Shown here in pieces: positions 16,045-26,400 of a stretch of DNA of 64,000 bases (position 1 is its first letter; every line of letters starts with the position of its first letter). The stretch lies in contig NZ_KB903498.1 of the NCBI RefSeq assembly GCF_000379765.1, forward strand, positions 128,778 through 192,777. Direction: 5' to 3'. The DNA is from Flexithrix dorotheae DSM 6795. Lineage in GTDB: Bacteria > Bacteroidota > Bacteroidia > Cytophagales > Flammeovirgaceae. A model generated the notes under the pieces. It was not told where the DNA came from and searched no databases. It was given only the letters and a program-made list of their open reading frames with translations. The position numbers were made by a program, and so were the translations under genes.

Positions 16045-18414
16045 ATGACTAAGTTGAGCATTATCATTATATCATTTTTGATATATCTATCCGACCCTAC
16101 AGGGCTAATTGCACAAACCATAACGGTTTCCGGTTCGGTAACAGATGGAGGAAAGGAGCCTATCCCCGGGGCAACTATCCAAATTGTAAGTGCTAGTACA
16201 GGGGCAGTTGCTGATCAGAATGGATTATACACCATTTCGGGATTACCAATAGGGCCTGCTAAGATACGGGTATCCTGTTTGGGTTACCTCACTATAGAAC
16301 AGGATTTAGCACTCGGTGAAAATAAAAAGGTTACCCAAAACTTTGTGTTACAGGAATCTTCAGTAGATCTTGAAGAAGTGACGGTGACTGGAAAAACCAT
16401 GGTGCGGGAGGTAAAAGAAAAAGCCTTTAATGTAGGTGTGATTGATGCTAAGGTTTTACACCAAACATCTCTGGATTTGGCGCATGCCCTGGACCGTACT
16501 TCTGGTGTAAAGGTTAGGGAGAGTGGGGGAGTTGGGTCTCAAATGAATTTCTCGATTAACGGTTTTAGAGGCAATCAGGTAAGGATTTTTATTGATGGTA
16601 TTCCCATGGACAACCTTGGCTCGGCTTTTCAACTCAACAATATTCCAGTGGGCATGGCGGAGCGTATTGAGGTTTATAAAGGTGTTGTGCCCATCAGCTT
16701 GGGTTCTGATGCACTTGGAGGAGCTGTGAATATCATCACAAATTCCTATGCCAAAAATCATCTTGACATTTCTTATTCCTATGGGTCATTTAACACTCAC
16801 CGAACTATTGTCAATGCTATTTATGTAGCTCCAAAGTCTGGCTTTACCGTTCAGTTGAATGCATTTCAGAATTATTCGGACAACAATTACAAAATGAACG
16901 ATATTGATGTTGCCGATATAAATACCGGAGCATATTATCGCGATCAGACTGTAGAACGCTTCCATGATACTTATCACAATGAGACTGCCATAATTAATAT
17001 GGGGGTAGTGAACAAACCTTATGCGGATCAATTGCTGATAGGAGCGACTTTGGGACAAAACTATAAAGAAATACAAACGGGAGCACGGGTTTCGGCAGTA
17101 TTTGGCGAATGGAACCGCAAAGGAAACATCATCATGCCAAGCCTGAAATATATAAAAAATGATCTGTTTACAAAAGGATTGAATGTGAGGGTAAATGCCA
17201 ATTATAATGCAGGTTACGAGCAAAATATAGACACAGTGAATCGCAGATATAACTGGTTCGGGCAATACAAGGAGTATCCAAATCCTGGAGGGGAAAATTC
17301 CTATTCGCTTTATAAATACAGAAATAATATCGGGGTAACCATTGCAAATTTTGAGTATAAGTTCAAAGACAGGCATACCGTTGCCCTGACCAATACCTTG
17401 AATTCTTTTGATCGAAAAGGAGAGGATGAACTCAATCCAGACAACGATGAATTTAATGAACCTAGAAAAAATTTAAAGAACATTACTGGCTTTGGCTATA
17501 CTTATGAAGGTGAATCCTGGAACGCCTCGGTTTTTGTGAAGAATTACTTTCAGGAAAATAAGTTCACCAAGGTTACTGAACTGGAAGGATACAATCAGTA
17601 TGAGTATACAAATACAGTAAATACATTTAGTAGTTTGGGCTACGGTACTGCTCTCAGTTGGTTTCTGAACGATAATTTACAGTTAAAAGCATCTTACGAA
17701 TCTAGTTACCGATTACCTGAATCATACGAATTGTTTGGTGACCTTATCAATTTGGATGGCAATATTAATTTAAAGCCTGAAAATAGTAATAATTATAATC
17801 TGGGATCTAGTTTTTGGATTTACCCAAACAAGAATAACCGTATTAACATCAATATAAATGGTTTTTACAGACATGCCAAGGATTTTATCCGCCCCAGGTT
17901 AAACAACAACCAAGTTAAGATTGTGATGGATAACCTCGGTAGTGTTACCAATTTGGGAATAGATGGGGAAGTATGGTATCAATACAAAGAAGCGCTTAGT
18001 ATAGGAGCGAATATTTCTTATCAGGATTTACGCAACAATACCCAGTATGAACCAGGGCAAACAGTAGAAAGTGCTGTTTACCGGGATCGCATACCCAATG
18101 AACCATATTTATTTGGTAATGGAAATATTGCCTACACATTTAAAAATTTGTGGAGAAAAGGGCATCGTATGAATATTGAATATAACCTTCGCTACGTACA
18201 TGCTTTTTACCTGTACTGGCCTAGCCAGGGAAGCGATAAGTTCGATATTCCAGAACAATTGTCCCACGACCTGACACTCACCTATTTCTTAAATGATAAG
18301 TTTCAGTTTACGGTGGAGGGCAGAAACCTGACCGACAAAAATCTTTATGACAATTTTAGTCTTCAAAAGCCCGGAAGAAGTTTTACCGGTAAAATCAGAT
18401 ACAACATTTTCTAA
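16045..18414 (+). CDS. TonB-dependent siderophore receptor, XusA-like
   Basis: Outer-membrane receptor of 789 residues that imports a ferric siderophore by TonB energy. It has a signal peptide ending IAQ at about residue 24, a carboxypeptidase-regulatory-like domain (about 27-105: VSGSVTDGGKEPIPGATIQI), and a plug with SGVKVRESGGVGSQMNFSIN and RIEVYKGVVPISLGSDALGG. The barrel ends DNFSLQKPGRSFTGKIRYNIF, with C-terminal Phe. A DUF4374 lipoprotein gene follows 21 bases later and a PepSY operon is divergent. This is the XusA-XusB-XusC combination shown in Bacteroides thetaiotaomicron to use xenosiderophores. Paralog of the receptor at 55424-57778. The specific ligand is unknown. Confidence 0.9.
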   Translation: MTKLSIIIISFLIYLSDPTGLIAQTITVSGSVTDGGKEPIPGATIQIVSASTGAVADQNGLYTISGLPIGPAKIRVSCLGYLTIEQDLALGENKKVTQNFVLQESSVDLEEVTVTGKTMVREVKEKAFNVGVIDAKVLHQTSLDLAHALDRTSGVKVRESGGVGSQMNFSINGFRGNQVRIFIDGIPMDNLGSAFQLNNIPVGMAERIEVYKGVVPISLGSDALGGAVNIITNSYAKNHLDISYSYGSFNTHRTIVNAIYVAPKSGFTVQLNAFQNYSDNNYKMNDIDVADINTGAYYRDQTVERFHDTYHNETAIINMGVVNKPYADQLLIGATLGQNYKEIQTGARVSAVFGEWNRKGNIIMPSLKYIKNDLFTKGLNVRVNANYNAGYEQNIDTVNRRYNWFGQYKEYPNPGGENSYSLYKYRNNIGVTIANFEYKFKDRHTVALTNTLNSFDRKGEDELNPDNDEFNEPRKNLKNITGFGYTYEGESWNASVFVKNYFQENKFTKVTELEGYNQYEYTNTVNTFSSLGYGTALSWFLNDNLQLKASYESSYRLPESYELFGDLINLDGNINLKPENSNNYNLGSSFWIYPNKNNRINININGFYRHAKDFIRPRLNNNQVKIVMDNLGSVTNLGIDGEVWYQYKEALSIGANISYQDLRNNTQYEPGQTVESAVYRDRIPNEPYLFGNGNIAYTFKNLWRKGHRMNIEYNLRYVHAFYLYWPSQGSDKFDIPEQLSHDLTLTYFLNDKFQFTVEGRNLTDKNLYDNFSLQKPGRSFTGKIRYNIF

Positions 18415-18435
18415 CATTTTTAATAACATACAAAC

Positions 18436-19704
18436 ATGAAAAAAATACATTTATTAATTATTCTCAGCGGAGCTTTGCTATTTGGGAGTTGCAGTGATGA
18501 TGAAGGAGATAATCCAACTCCAGAAGAACCAGTTGAAGAATCGGTCTCTAAATATATCATTACAGCCAGACCTATCGCCTCAGAGGGAGTGGCCGATTAT
18601 ATTCTTACAGTTGATGATTTGAAAACTGGAAGTATTTCTACTGAAGGTAATGGAATTGAACAAGATGGTACTTATCGCTATTATGTTACCGGAAATAACA
18701 AATTCTTCAGTATGCTGTACGGACAGGGAAATCCTGGTGCCGTAACTACTTATCAATTGAATGGAGAAGGAGAATTGGAATTGTTATCGGATTTTCAATC
18801 TGAAACTGTGAGAGCATTTGCTCCGGTGAAGGAGGATATTCTGACTATAAAAATTACGCCTAGCGCGGATAATCCATATGCTTATTGGTATAGCATAAAC
18901 ACCAATTCACTGACTATAGTAAAAGAAGGTCAGATCAATGTTCAGGAATTGGCCGATAAAGAAAATGGTGAACTAGCCTTCTTTTCGTGGATTACCCCAA
19001 AAGATGACAAGGTTTATTTACCATATTTCACCATTAAAGGAACCTCAGAAGGAGGATGGGGAACGGATTACCCAAATGAAGCAAACATTGCGGTATATTC
19101 CTATCCTGAAATGGAATACCTGGAAACACTTACTGACGATAGAACCAGTTTTATCGGTCGTTATTTCACAGTTGGATTATCCTTTGATGAAAAAGGAGAT
19201 GGCTACGCCTTTTCTTCTGCAGTTCCTCAAAACTCAAATTGGGAGGTTATTCCAACTTTACCTTCGGCTATAACCAGAATTTCCAACTCTACTGGTGACT
19301 TTGATGATTTTTATTTTGATTTGGAAGAAGCCTCAGGAGGATATGTTATTGATTCCCATATATATGCAGGTAATGGTAAATTTGTAGGAGTTATGCAGAA
19401 AAAATCTGAATTATCCACAGCCTGGGGTGGTGGGACTGAATATGCCATCATCGATGTTTACAACAAAACTTTCAAATGGATAAGTGGTTTGCCTGATCCG
19501 ACCACCATCACGAATATTACCGGAAGTTATAACAATTTTGTTTCTGAAGACGGCAGCACCGTGTATGCAGGAATTACAACCGAAACAGGAAGTAATGTTT
19601 ATAGTATTGATATTGCCACAGCCGCTGCTACTAAGGGGCTATCAGTTGAAGGTGGTCAAATCACAGCAATTAATCACCTGGAAACCCCTGCTTCAGACGA
19701 ATAA
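18436..19704 (+). CDS. DUF4374 surface lipoprotein, XusB-like siderophore binder
   Basis: Lipoprotein of 422 residues with lipidated Cys19 (ALLFGSC) and an acidic linker DDEGDNPTPEEPVEESV, the usual signal for surface export in Bacteroidota (acidic residues just after the Cys). The body is a DUF4374 beta-propeller: repeated short strands such as YIITARPIASEGVADYILTV, NPYAYWYSINTNSL, and AIIDVYNKTFKWISGLPDP. In Bacteroides XusB, of this family, captures ferric enterobactin-type siderophores and hands them to XusA. The gene follows the receptor by 21 bases and has no promoter of its own that I can see. A paralog lies at 54216-55421. Confidence 0.88.
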   Translation: MKKIHLLIILSGALLFGSCSDDEGDNPTPEEPVEESVSKYIITARPIASEGVADYILTVDDLKTGSISTEGNGIEQDGTYRYYVTGNNKFFSMLYGQGNPGAVTTYQLNGEGELELLSDFQSETVRAFAPVKEDILTIKITPSADNPYAYWYSINTNSLTIVKEGQINVQELADKENGELAFFSWITPKDDKVYLPYFTIKGTSEGGWGTDYPNEANIAVYSYPEMEYLETLTDDRTSFIGRYFTVGLSFDEKGDGYAFSSAVPQNSNWEVIPTLPSAITRISNSTGDFDDFYFDLEEASGGYVIDSHIYAGNGKFVGVMQKKSELSTAWGGGTEYAIIDVYNKTFKWISGLPDPTTITNITGSYNNFVSEDGSTVYAGITTETGSNVYSIDIATAAATKGLSVEGGQITAINHLETPASDE

Positions 19705-20055
19705 TTTAAGCCTTCAGAATTGTATTATACATGATACAGTACTGGAAAACTGAAAACCCAAATCAACATTTGGTTTAATAGTTTAGGTGAGGGAATCATA
19801 AAAATTGTAAGACATAAAAAAGCTTGATCTGATCATTCATTAAAAAATTGAACTAACTAACTAAAAGCATCAACCGAATGAATTTGCTCAAGTTTTTTAT
19901 GGTTCCCCCAAAAATCGAAGCTATGGATTAATGCTCCCTTTTCATTAGGTGACTTCATAATTCTTATACTGAATTAGGAACAATGTTATTTGTGTAATTT
20001 ACACGTTGATATTAGTTTTAAAATTCTTGTAAGAAATCATTTTAACAATGATTAA

Positions 20056-20088
20056 ATGCACCAGGTATTACCCGGTGCATTTTTTATT
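20056..20088 (+). terminator. Intrinsic terminator
   Basis: ATGCACC-a-GGT pairs with ACC-c-GGTGCAT across a four-base loop, followed by TTTTTTATTTT. It faces plus-strand transcription 350 bases after the xusB-like stop and protects the converging unit. Nothing else is recognisable between 19705 and 20250. Confidence 0.8.
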
Positions 20089-20250
20089 TTCCCTGTTGGG
20101 TAAAACACTTTAAAAACGGGTGAATTTTGGTAAATTATAAATATGATTTTTAGCCCATTAATATTTCCAGTACAAACACTTTACAAGATATTGCACCTTA
20201 CTTGTGAGTCAAAAGATAATCCAACTGCAGCATTATTTTTTTACCAACTT

Positions 20251-21147
20251 TTACTTTTCTAAAATTCCATACTCTAACTTTAAGTAATTGAAAATGGCTT
20301 CCATTTCCTGAGATGAAACTGGTCGGTCATAAATTAAAATCCTGGCTAATTCGCCATCAAATGATTCTCCTCCCTGATGGTTTATGGCATTCCTCTCTGT
20401 GCCAATAGCCATACGGGAAGGCTCCCAGCTACTCACGGGATATTTTCCTGTGGCAATAGGTTTAGAAGGATCATCTACAAATAATTCCAGATCGACAGTA
20501 GTCCCCGGGCCTCCTGCGGCTTGTCTTCCTGAAACAATGTACCATTTATTGATTGGCAGGTAGGGCCCGACTACTTCTGGGGTAGTGTAACCCCCTCTTG
20601 AAAACTCTCCTTCACCACTCCTGGAACTCATCCAAACTTTTCCATCAATATAAAAAGATCCCCAAAATCCTGCAAATTGTCCCTCTTCGTTCTGAGGAGG
20701 AGCAGAATTGCGTAGGCACCCAAAAAAGGCCTGAGGATAATTTCCACCTCCTCTTTCCTGCTTATAAGGCTTGATTATCACCATCCAGGTATAACCTTTT
20801 CCTGTAATTAAGCCGTGGAATGCATTATCATTATCGTTTATTAATTCATCCTCTCTAAATATGATACTGCTATGTCCATTAAGGCCCTCAGCATTTTTAT
20901 TGAGCAAGGGTCTCCCTGAACCAGGAATAGTTCTGCCTGCATCCGTGTAAATATAATCTTTGGATGCAGCATTTGAAACCTGGTTCCTCCATGAAATTAC
21001 CAAACTATCTGAAACCACTTTGACCTCTGCATCTGCATTTAAATCTAACAAAAGTCCTTCTGTTATATCCAGGCGGTGCTCTTGCCATTGTTTACATCCA
21101 TATAAATGGAATAAAATAATTAAAATGTAAAGGATGTTACTTTTCAT
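20251..21147 (-). CDS. LamG/concanavalin A-like lectin-domain lipoprotein
   Basis: Lipoprotein of 298 residues from the ATG at 21147, which gives MKSNILYILIILFHLYGC with Cys18 as the lipid site; an upstream ATG at 21171 would only add residues overlapping the preceding stop region. The rest is one LamG-like jelly-roll: LLLDLNADAEVKVVSDSLVI, the middle GHSSIIFREDE and TWMVIIKPYKQERGGGNYPQ, and the diagnostic end ESFDGELARILIYDRPVSSQ then EMEAIFNYLKLEYG. Such domains bind carbohydrate or glycoprotein. It is the last gene of the sigma-FecR-SusCD unit, 25 bases after the second FG-GAP gene, and probably sits at the surface as an accessory binding protein. Confidence 0.85.
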   Translation of the reverse strand: MKSNILYILIILFHLYGCKQWQEHRLDITEGLLLDLNADAEVKVVSDSLVISWRNQVSNAASKDYIYTDAGRTIPGSGRPLLNKNAEGLNGHSSIIFREDELINDNDNAFHGLITGKGYTWMVIIKPYKQERGGGNYPQAFFGCLRNSAPPQNEEGQFAGFWGSFYIDGKVWMSSRSGEGEFSRGGYTTPEVVGPYLPINKWYIVSGRQAAGGPGTTVDLELFVDDPSKPIATGKYPVSSWEPSRMAIGTERNAINHQGGESFDGELARILIYDRPVSSQEMEAIFNYLKLEYGILEK

Positions 21148-21172
21148 TTGTAATATTTTTTTGTTCTTCAAA

Positions 21173-23410
21173 TCATTGAAATACAGGTTTTTTGACCATT
21201 ATATTTGCCTGACCTTCTATTATTTTTATAAATTGATTGACGTCTACATTTTTAAACTCCTGAACATTTCCCGACCCATGCCAGAAAATTTTTAAGGATT
21301 TAATGATGGTGGCTTTTCCCAAGCCCACTTCTAATCTCATGGGTGAGCAACCAAAACTGGCCCCAGAGTTTACTTCCCTATGGATTTCCCGGTTTTTTCC
21401 CTCTTCTTCAATTATTATCTTTACTCTTGAGCCTACCGCTTGTTTATTTGACTCCATGCCCTCTAAATGAATATTTATCCAATTATTTGATGATTCATTT
21501 TGACTGTATGGATTTTCGAATAATAAATTCTGATAAATATCACCCGAATAGGCACCACCCATTACGATATAAATATCCTGATCCCCATCATTATCAAAAT
21601 CAGCAAAGGACACTCCATGCCCTTTTTGTATATTTCCAAAGCCACCTGCAGTAGTTACATCCTGAAATTTGATTCCTTTGTCATTCCTATACATTTTATT
21701 AGGGAGAATTGACCGAAGATCCGGATCACCCGTCCCAAGGTACATGTCCAGATAACCATCGTTTTCCAGGTCACCGTAGTTACAACCCATCGAAAACAAT
21801 ATTTTGTAAAGTCCGGCTTCCCTGGTGACATCTGTGAAACTAACTTTACCGTCTTTGTTTTCGCCATTGTTAAGATAAAGCCTGGGCATATTGGCTTTAA
21901 AAGGGATGTCTAAATGTTCAGCAGCAATATTATAGGCCATTGGTCTGGACCCCTTCCAGTTATATCCCGAGACAAAAATATCCAGCCAGCCATCATTATT
22001 ATAATCCCAAAACCAGGTAGGAAAAGTTGAAATATTTTCTGCTAACCCTGTTTCTTTTGATACTTCGGTAAAAGTGGGAATTTCGTTTGGTGTTTCTCCA
22101 TTATTTCTAAAAAGCAAATTAGGACTTTCTAATGTAGAAATATAGATATCCATCCAACCATCATTATTGTAATCGCCCGTAGTCACTCCTTTAACAAATT
22201 CCTGAATATTGACTCCCGAAATTTTAGCCACTTCTTTAAATGTCCCATCCTGATTATTTATAAATAGTTCTGAAAAGTGATTTTGCAATTTGCTGGAAGA
22301 TTCATTTCCAATAAAAATATCAAGCCAGCCATCATTATTAAAATCAGCCCAGGAAGCCGTCTGGGTTGGGAAAAAGGAAAGAATTCCAGCTTCAATGGTC
22401 ACGTCCTTAAATAAAGGAATACCTTCTGCATTAGTACCGGTATTTTTGAGCAAAGAATTGGGGTGTCTGCCGTGTTCATCCAACCAGGCCCCTCTTAACA
22501 CAAATACATCTGCATTTCCATCATTGTCATAATCGGCATGAACCATATTTAATCCACCTACAATTCCAGTTAAACCTGCTTCCTGAGTTTTTTCAGAAAA
22601 TGTATTGTCCCCATTATTTTGAAAATATTGCATTTGATCACTGACACCCCAGGAGGTAACCATAATGTCTAAAAATCCATCTCCATTAAAATCTTCCATT
22701 ACACTTCCTCCTGACAAACCTTTTGCATCTACTCCGGCTTTTCCAGCAATATCAGTAAAGTGTTTTAAGGGATAATCCGATTCAAATTTTTCAAAAGGGA
22801 TTAACCATTTTTCAGGAACACTTTCGGGATATTCACCGATGGTCATATAAGCAATATTTAATAACCAGATAGCATCCAGTGAACCAGGATTTTGATTAAG
22901 AATATTTGTATATATTTTGATAGCTTCCTTAGAACCATTTTGTTTATGATGAATGCCTGAACCTTCAATAGGAATAATACAAGAAGCGACATTATGGTGG
23001 TGAATACAATTTTCCTGTTCTCCAATTCTCATATAACTAATGCCAGTATAGGAGTCAATTTTCTCTATAATCTCCCAGACATTTCCCGGAAAAACCTGTT
23101 TGTTTTCCAAAAGTTCTTTCCGCAGGTTTTCAAATAGCTTTGCAGCCTCATTTGATTGCCCTGCATTAAGTAGCCCAAGTCCTTTGAAATATTGATATTT
23201 GAGTTTATCCTCCAGTTTTTCGGAAGAAGCCATCATTGAATCGTAATGGGCAATACTTAATTCCTGCATGTAGGGATTTCTCCAGGTAGAAGCTTCTTTT
23301 CCCATTTGCTTTAGCAAGGCTTTCATATCCGGATTTAAATTCTCCTGTTTGGGATTTTGGCAGCCAATTAATACTAAAACTATGAAGGGGAAAAACCTGA
23401 ATAAATTCAT
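21173..23410 (-). CDS. CRTAC-type lipoprotein: FG-GAP/VCBS repeats with ASPIC/UnbV domain
   Basis: Lipoprotein of 745 residues starting at 23410, giving MNLFRFFPFIVLVLIGC with Cys17; longer starts would run back into the upstream gene. After a helical TPR-like segment (about 60-130) comes an unusual C-x-H-H-H-N-x3-C motif (Cys135-Cys144, NCIHHHNVASC), seen in CRTAC-like proteins. FG-GAP/VCBS repeats follow, each with a Ca-binding loop (EDFNGDGFLDIMVTSW, ADYDNDGNADVFVLRG, GDYNNDGWMDIYIST, ADFDNDGDQDIYIVMG), forming a seven-bladed propeller. An ASPIC/UnbV domain closes (NSGASFGCSPMRLEVGLGKA). The role of such proteins is not established; here, in a SusCD operon, surface binding of a polymer or glycoconjugate is likely. 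Confidence 0.88.
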   Translation of the reverse strand: MNLFRFFPFIVLVLIGCQNPKQENLNPDMKALLKQMGKEASTWRNPYMQELSIAHYDSMMASSEKLEDKLKYQYFKGLGLLNAGQSNEAAKLFENLRKELLENKQVFPGNVWEIIEKIDSYTGISYMRIGEQENCIHHHNVASCIIPIEGSGIHHKQNGSKEAIKIYTNILNQNPGSLDAIWLLNIAYMTIGEYPESVPEKWLIPFEKFESDYPLKHFTDIAGKAGVDAKGLSGGSVMEDFNGDGFLDIMVTSWGVSDQMQYFQNNGDNTFSEKTQEAGLTGIVGGLNMVHADYDNDGNADVFVLRGAWLDEHGRHPNSLLKNTGTNAEGIPLFKDVTIEAGILSFFPTQTASWADFNNDGWLDIFIGNESSSKLQNHFSELFINNQDGTFKEVAKISGVNIQEFVKGVTTGDYNNDGWMDIYISTLESPNLLFRNNGETPNEIPTFTEVSKETGLAENISTFPTWFWDYNNDGWLDIFVSGYNWKGSRPMAYNIAAEHLDIPFKANMPRLYLNNGENKDGKVSFTDVTREAGLYKILFSMGCNYGDLENDGYLDMYLGTGDPDLRSILPNKMYRNDKGIKFQDVTTAGGFGNIQKGHGVSFADFDNDGDQDIYIVMGGAYSGDIYQNLLFENPYSQNESSNNWINIHLEGMESNKQAVGSRVKIIIEEEGKNREIHREVNSGASFGCSPMRLEVGLGKATIIKSLKIFWHGSGNVQEFKNVDVNQFIKIIEGQANIMVKKPVFQ

Positions 23411-23432
23411 TGACAGACAATATCTCATGAGA

Positions 23433-26400
23433 TTAGGGATTAAATGCCAATTCTTTTTTAAGTGGAAATTTGATTTTTCTACTTTCACCTTTGTAGGTGT
23501 GAAAAATGATTTCATCAAAGGAATCTTCAATCTCCAGGCTCCTTGAAGATTGGGATAAATAAGTAGAGCCATAGTAAAATTCTTTAACCACGGACCTTCC
23601 ATCCTTCAACTTAATTTCGGCCCAGGCATCATGAGCAGATAAAGGCATCAATTTCGTACTTTTATTTTTAAATCTAAAAGTTTTTAGTTCATCTGAATTT
23701 TGGGTAACTACCAAAAGAGGGCCGTTTGATCCCATTAATTTTGCCATTCCCTTTCCTTCTCCTTTTACCAGAAATCCACTTTTTTGAAATGGCAAAACTT
23801 CAAAATTTCCTTTTCCATTTCCTTTAAGAAACGTTCCTAAGGAAGCATCATATCGGCCTGTTTTTACATCCGGGGAATATGAATTGCCAGTAAGCACCAC
23901 ATCTAAATGTCCGTCATGATCAAAATCTTCGGCCAGCATTCCATAAACCGGGGCATATTGCACCTCTTCAGGTAAGGATTGAAAATGAAATTTTCCATTA
24001 CCCTCATTGACCATCAGGCTGGAAACAAAGGTTTTGGCTTGTAAAGTGTATGCATCCTTCAATTCACTTTTGGTGAAAACCCTGTCAATTGTGGCTTTAG
24101 AAAAATTTTCATGGTTAGGAAACCGTTTTTTCAAACTGGCAATCTGAATAGCGAGTTCATCTCTATTATGATAGGGAAAGTTTAGTTGCGTATTTTTTGC
24201 ATTCCACTGGAAACAGGATAAAATTGGATCAACAGTTCCGTTTTCATCAAAATCCTTTGTAAAAAGCGTAACAGGTTTTTCAGGATTACAATCAAATTGG
24301 GAATTTAAACCAAGGTTACCCAACAGATAATCCATATCTCCATCCTCATCAAAATCCCCAGTGGCAATGCTATTCCACCAGCCAGAAGAATTTGGAATGG
24401 GGTTTTCTTGTTTAAAATGATTGCCATCATTATGGAAAAAAGTGATCGGCATCCACTCACCCACAACCAGCAAATCCATTTTCTGATCCTGGTCATAGTC
24501 TGTCCAGATGGCATCTGAAACAATCCCAATACTTTGTAAACCCGGAGCAATCTTTTCAGTTACATCCTGAAATTTTCCATCCACATTTTCCAGAATAAAA
24601 CTCCTGTCGGCAAAGGGATAACTAAAAGGAAGAGCATTTCCTCCAACAAATAAATCAAGATCATTATCCCCATCATAATCAGCAGCTATTATACAAGATC
24701 CGTTATTTTTAATTTCGGGTAATCTTGACGCATCAAGTTCAAAATTTCCGTATCCGTCATTCATATAAATTCTATCCTGATAGGCGTCATCACCCGGAGG
24801 TAAATGAGTTCCGCCACTCACTATATACAAATCCAGGTCCTGATCATTATCCAAATCAAAAAACAATACACCTAAATCTTCATAAGCTGAGGTATTCAAT
24901 TCTCTTTTATTGAAATTTCCATTGGATGTTTGTAGAAAAAAGACAGCATTTTCCCCATAAGCTCCACCCACAAAAAAATCTTCCAGACCATTCTGATCAA
25001 TATCTCCAACAGCAATTCCAGGGCCTTTCCGGGATAGCTTGTGGGGTAGCAAAGGTTGATTCTTAAAATCTACGAAGTGATTTTCCTGATGTCTATAGTT
25101 TAAATTTTCAATTTCCTTCGAAGGGTAAAAAAGTTGGTCAGGTTTTCTAGTCTGTTTTTTATTATACTTTATTTTAGCAGCCTCCTCAAATTTAATTTCA
25201 AGCACCCGATTTACAGTTACATTGCTTAATCTGGTCACCAGATTTTCCCTGTCAGGCCAGATTATTTCTATTTCAGAAACGATAGAATCATCTTTTAAAC
25301 CAAAGTGGATATAATCCTCCATGGTAGATTGATAACCCCGAACAATTTGCTTTTCAACAATCTGTTGTCCTTCCGCAGTTTTTAGGATTACTTTAGCCCC
25401 AATGCTGTGTAGGTTTCCATTGGGGCCAGTTAGTTTTAATCTTAAAAAATTTGCCCCTGTATTTACCTGATTATTAATGATTTGATTCTCAAAAATAAAT
25501 GCGGGTTCATCGATATTATTTACAATTAAATCGAGATCTCCATCATTATCAAGGTCTCCATAAGCCGCACCATTCGATAATGATGGTAATTTAGGGAAAC
25601 TCTTTCCTGTATGGTTATTAAAATGGTTATTCCCTGTATTTTTGTAATAATAATTTGCTCTTTTGAGTTGCGGCAATTCCGCATAAATTTTGGCAATTTC
25701 CTTTTCCCTTTCTGCAGAATTGAAAATTTTTCCTATATCATTCATGGAATAGGTCACAAAATCGAAGTTTGTAATATCCTTTGAATAGCCATTGGTGATA
25801 AAAAGATCCTTGAAGCCGTCATTATCAAAATCAGCAAGAAGCGGTCCCCAACTCCAGTCTGTTTGATGTATCCCTGAGAATTGCCCTAATTCACTAAAAA
25901 GGGGATTCCCAAATTCATCTTCACCGCGATTAACAAATAACATATTTCGCATATACTGCGGAGTGTAGCCGCTATTCAAAGTTTTTTGAAATCGCTCATA
26001 ATTCATACTCCCGGCCATCATTTTCTTCCCTTCGCTATGTTCCGGAAGCATATCCAGAGTGATGATATCCAACAATCCATCATTATTCATATCTGCGATA
26101 TCATTCCCCATGGAAAAATGACTTTGATGCAACAGATAGTTTTTGGAGCACTCAAGAAAACCCTGATGTACGCCATTACTGTCTCCCTTATTGAGATAAA
26201 GTAAATCATTTGAAATATAATCATTACTTACAAAAATATCAGGCCAGCCATCAGCATTTATATCTGAAACATTTAAACCAAGACCAAAACCCTCTTTTGT
26301 TATTCCGGCAGAATTTGACACTTCCCTGAATACGATATTTTGCCCATTAATACCCTCATTTCTCAACAGCTTATCCGTGGTAATTCCAGTACCATCATCT

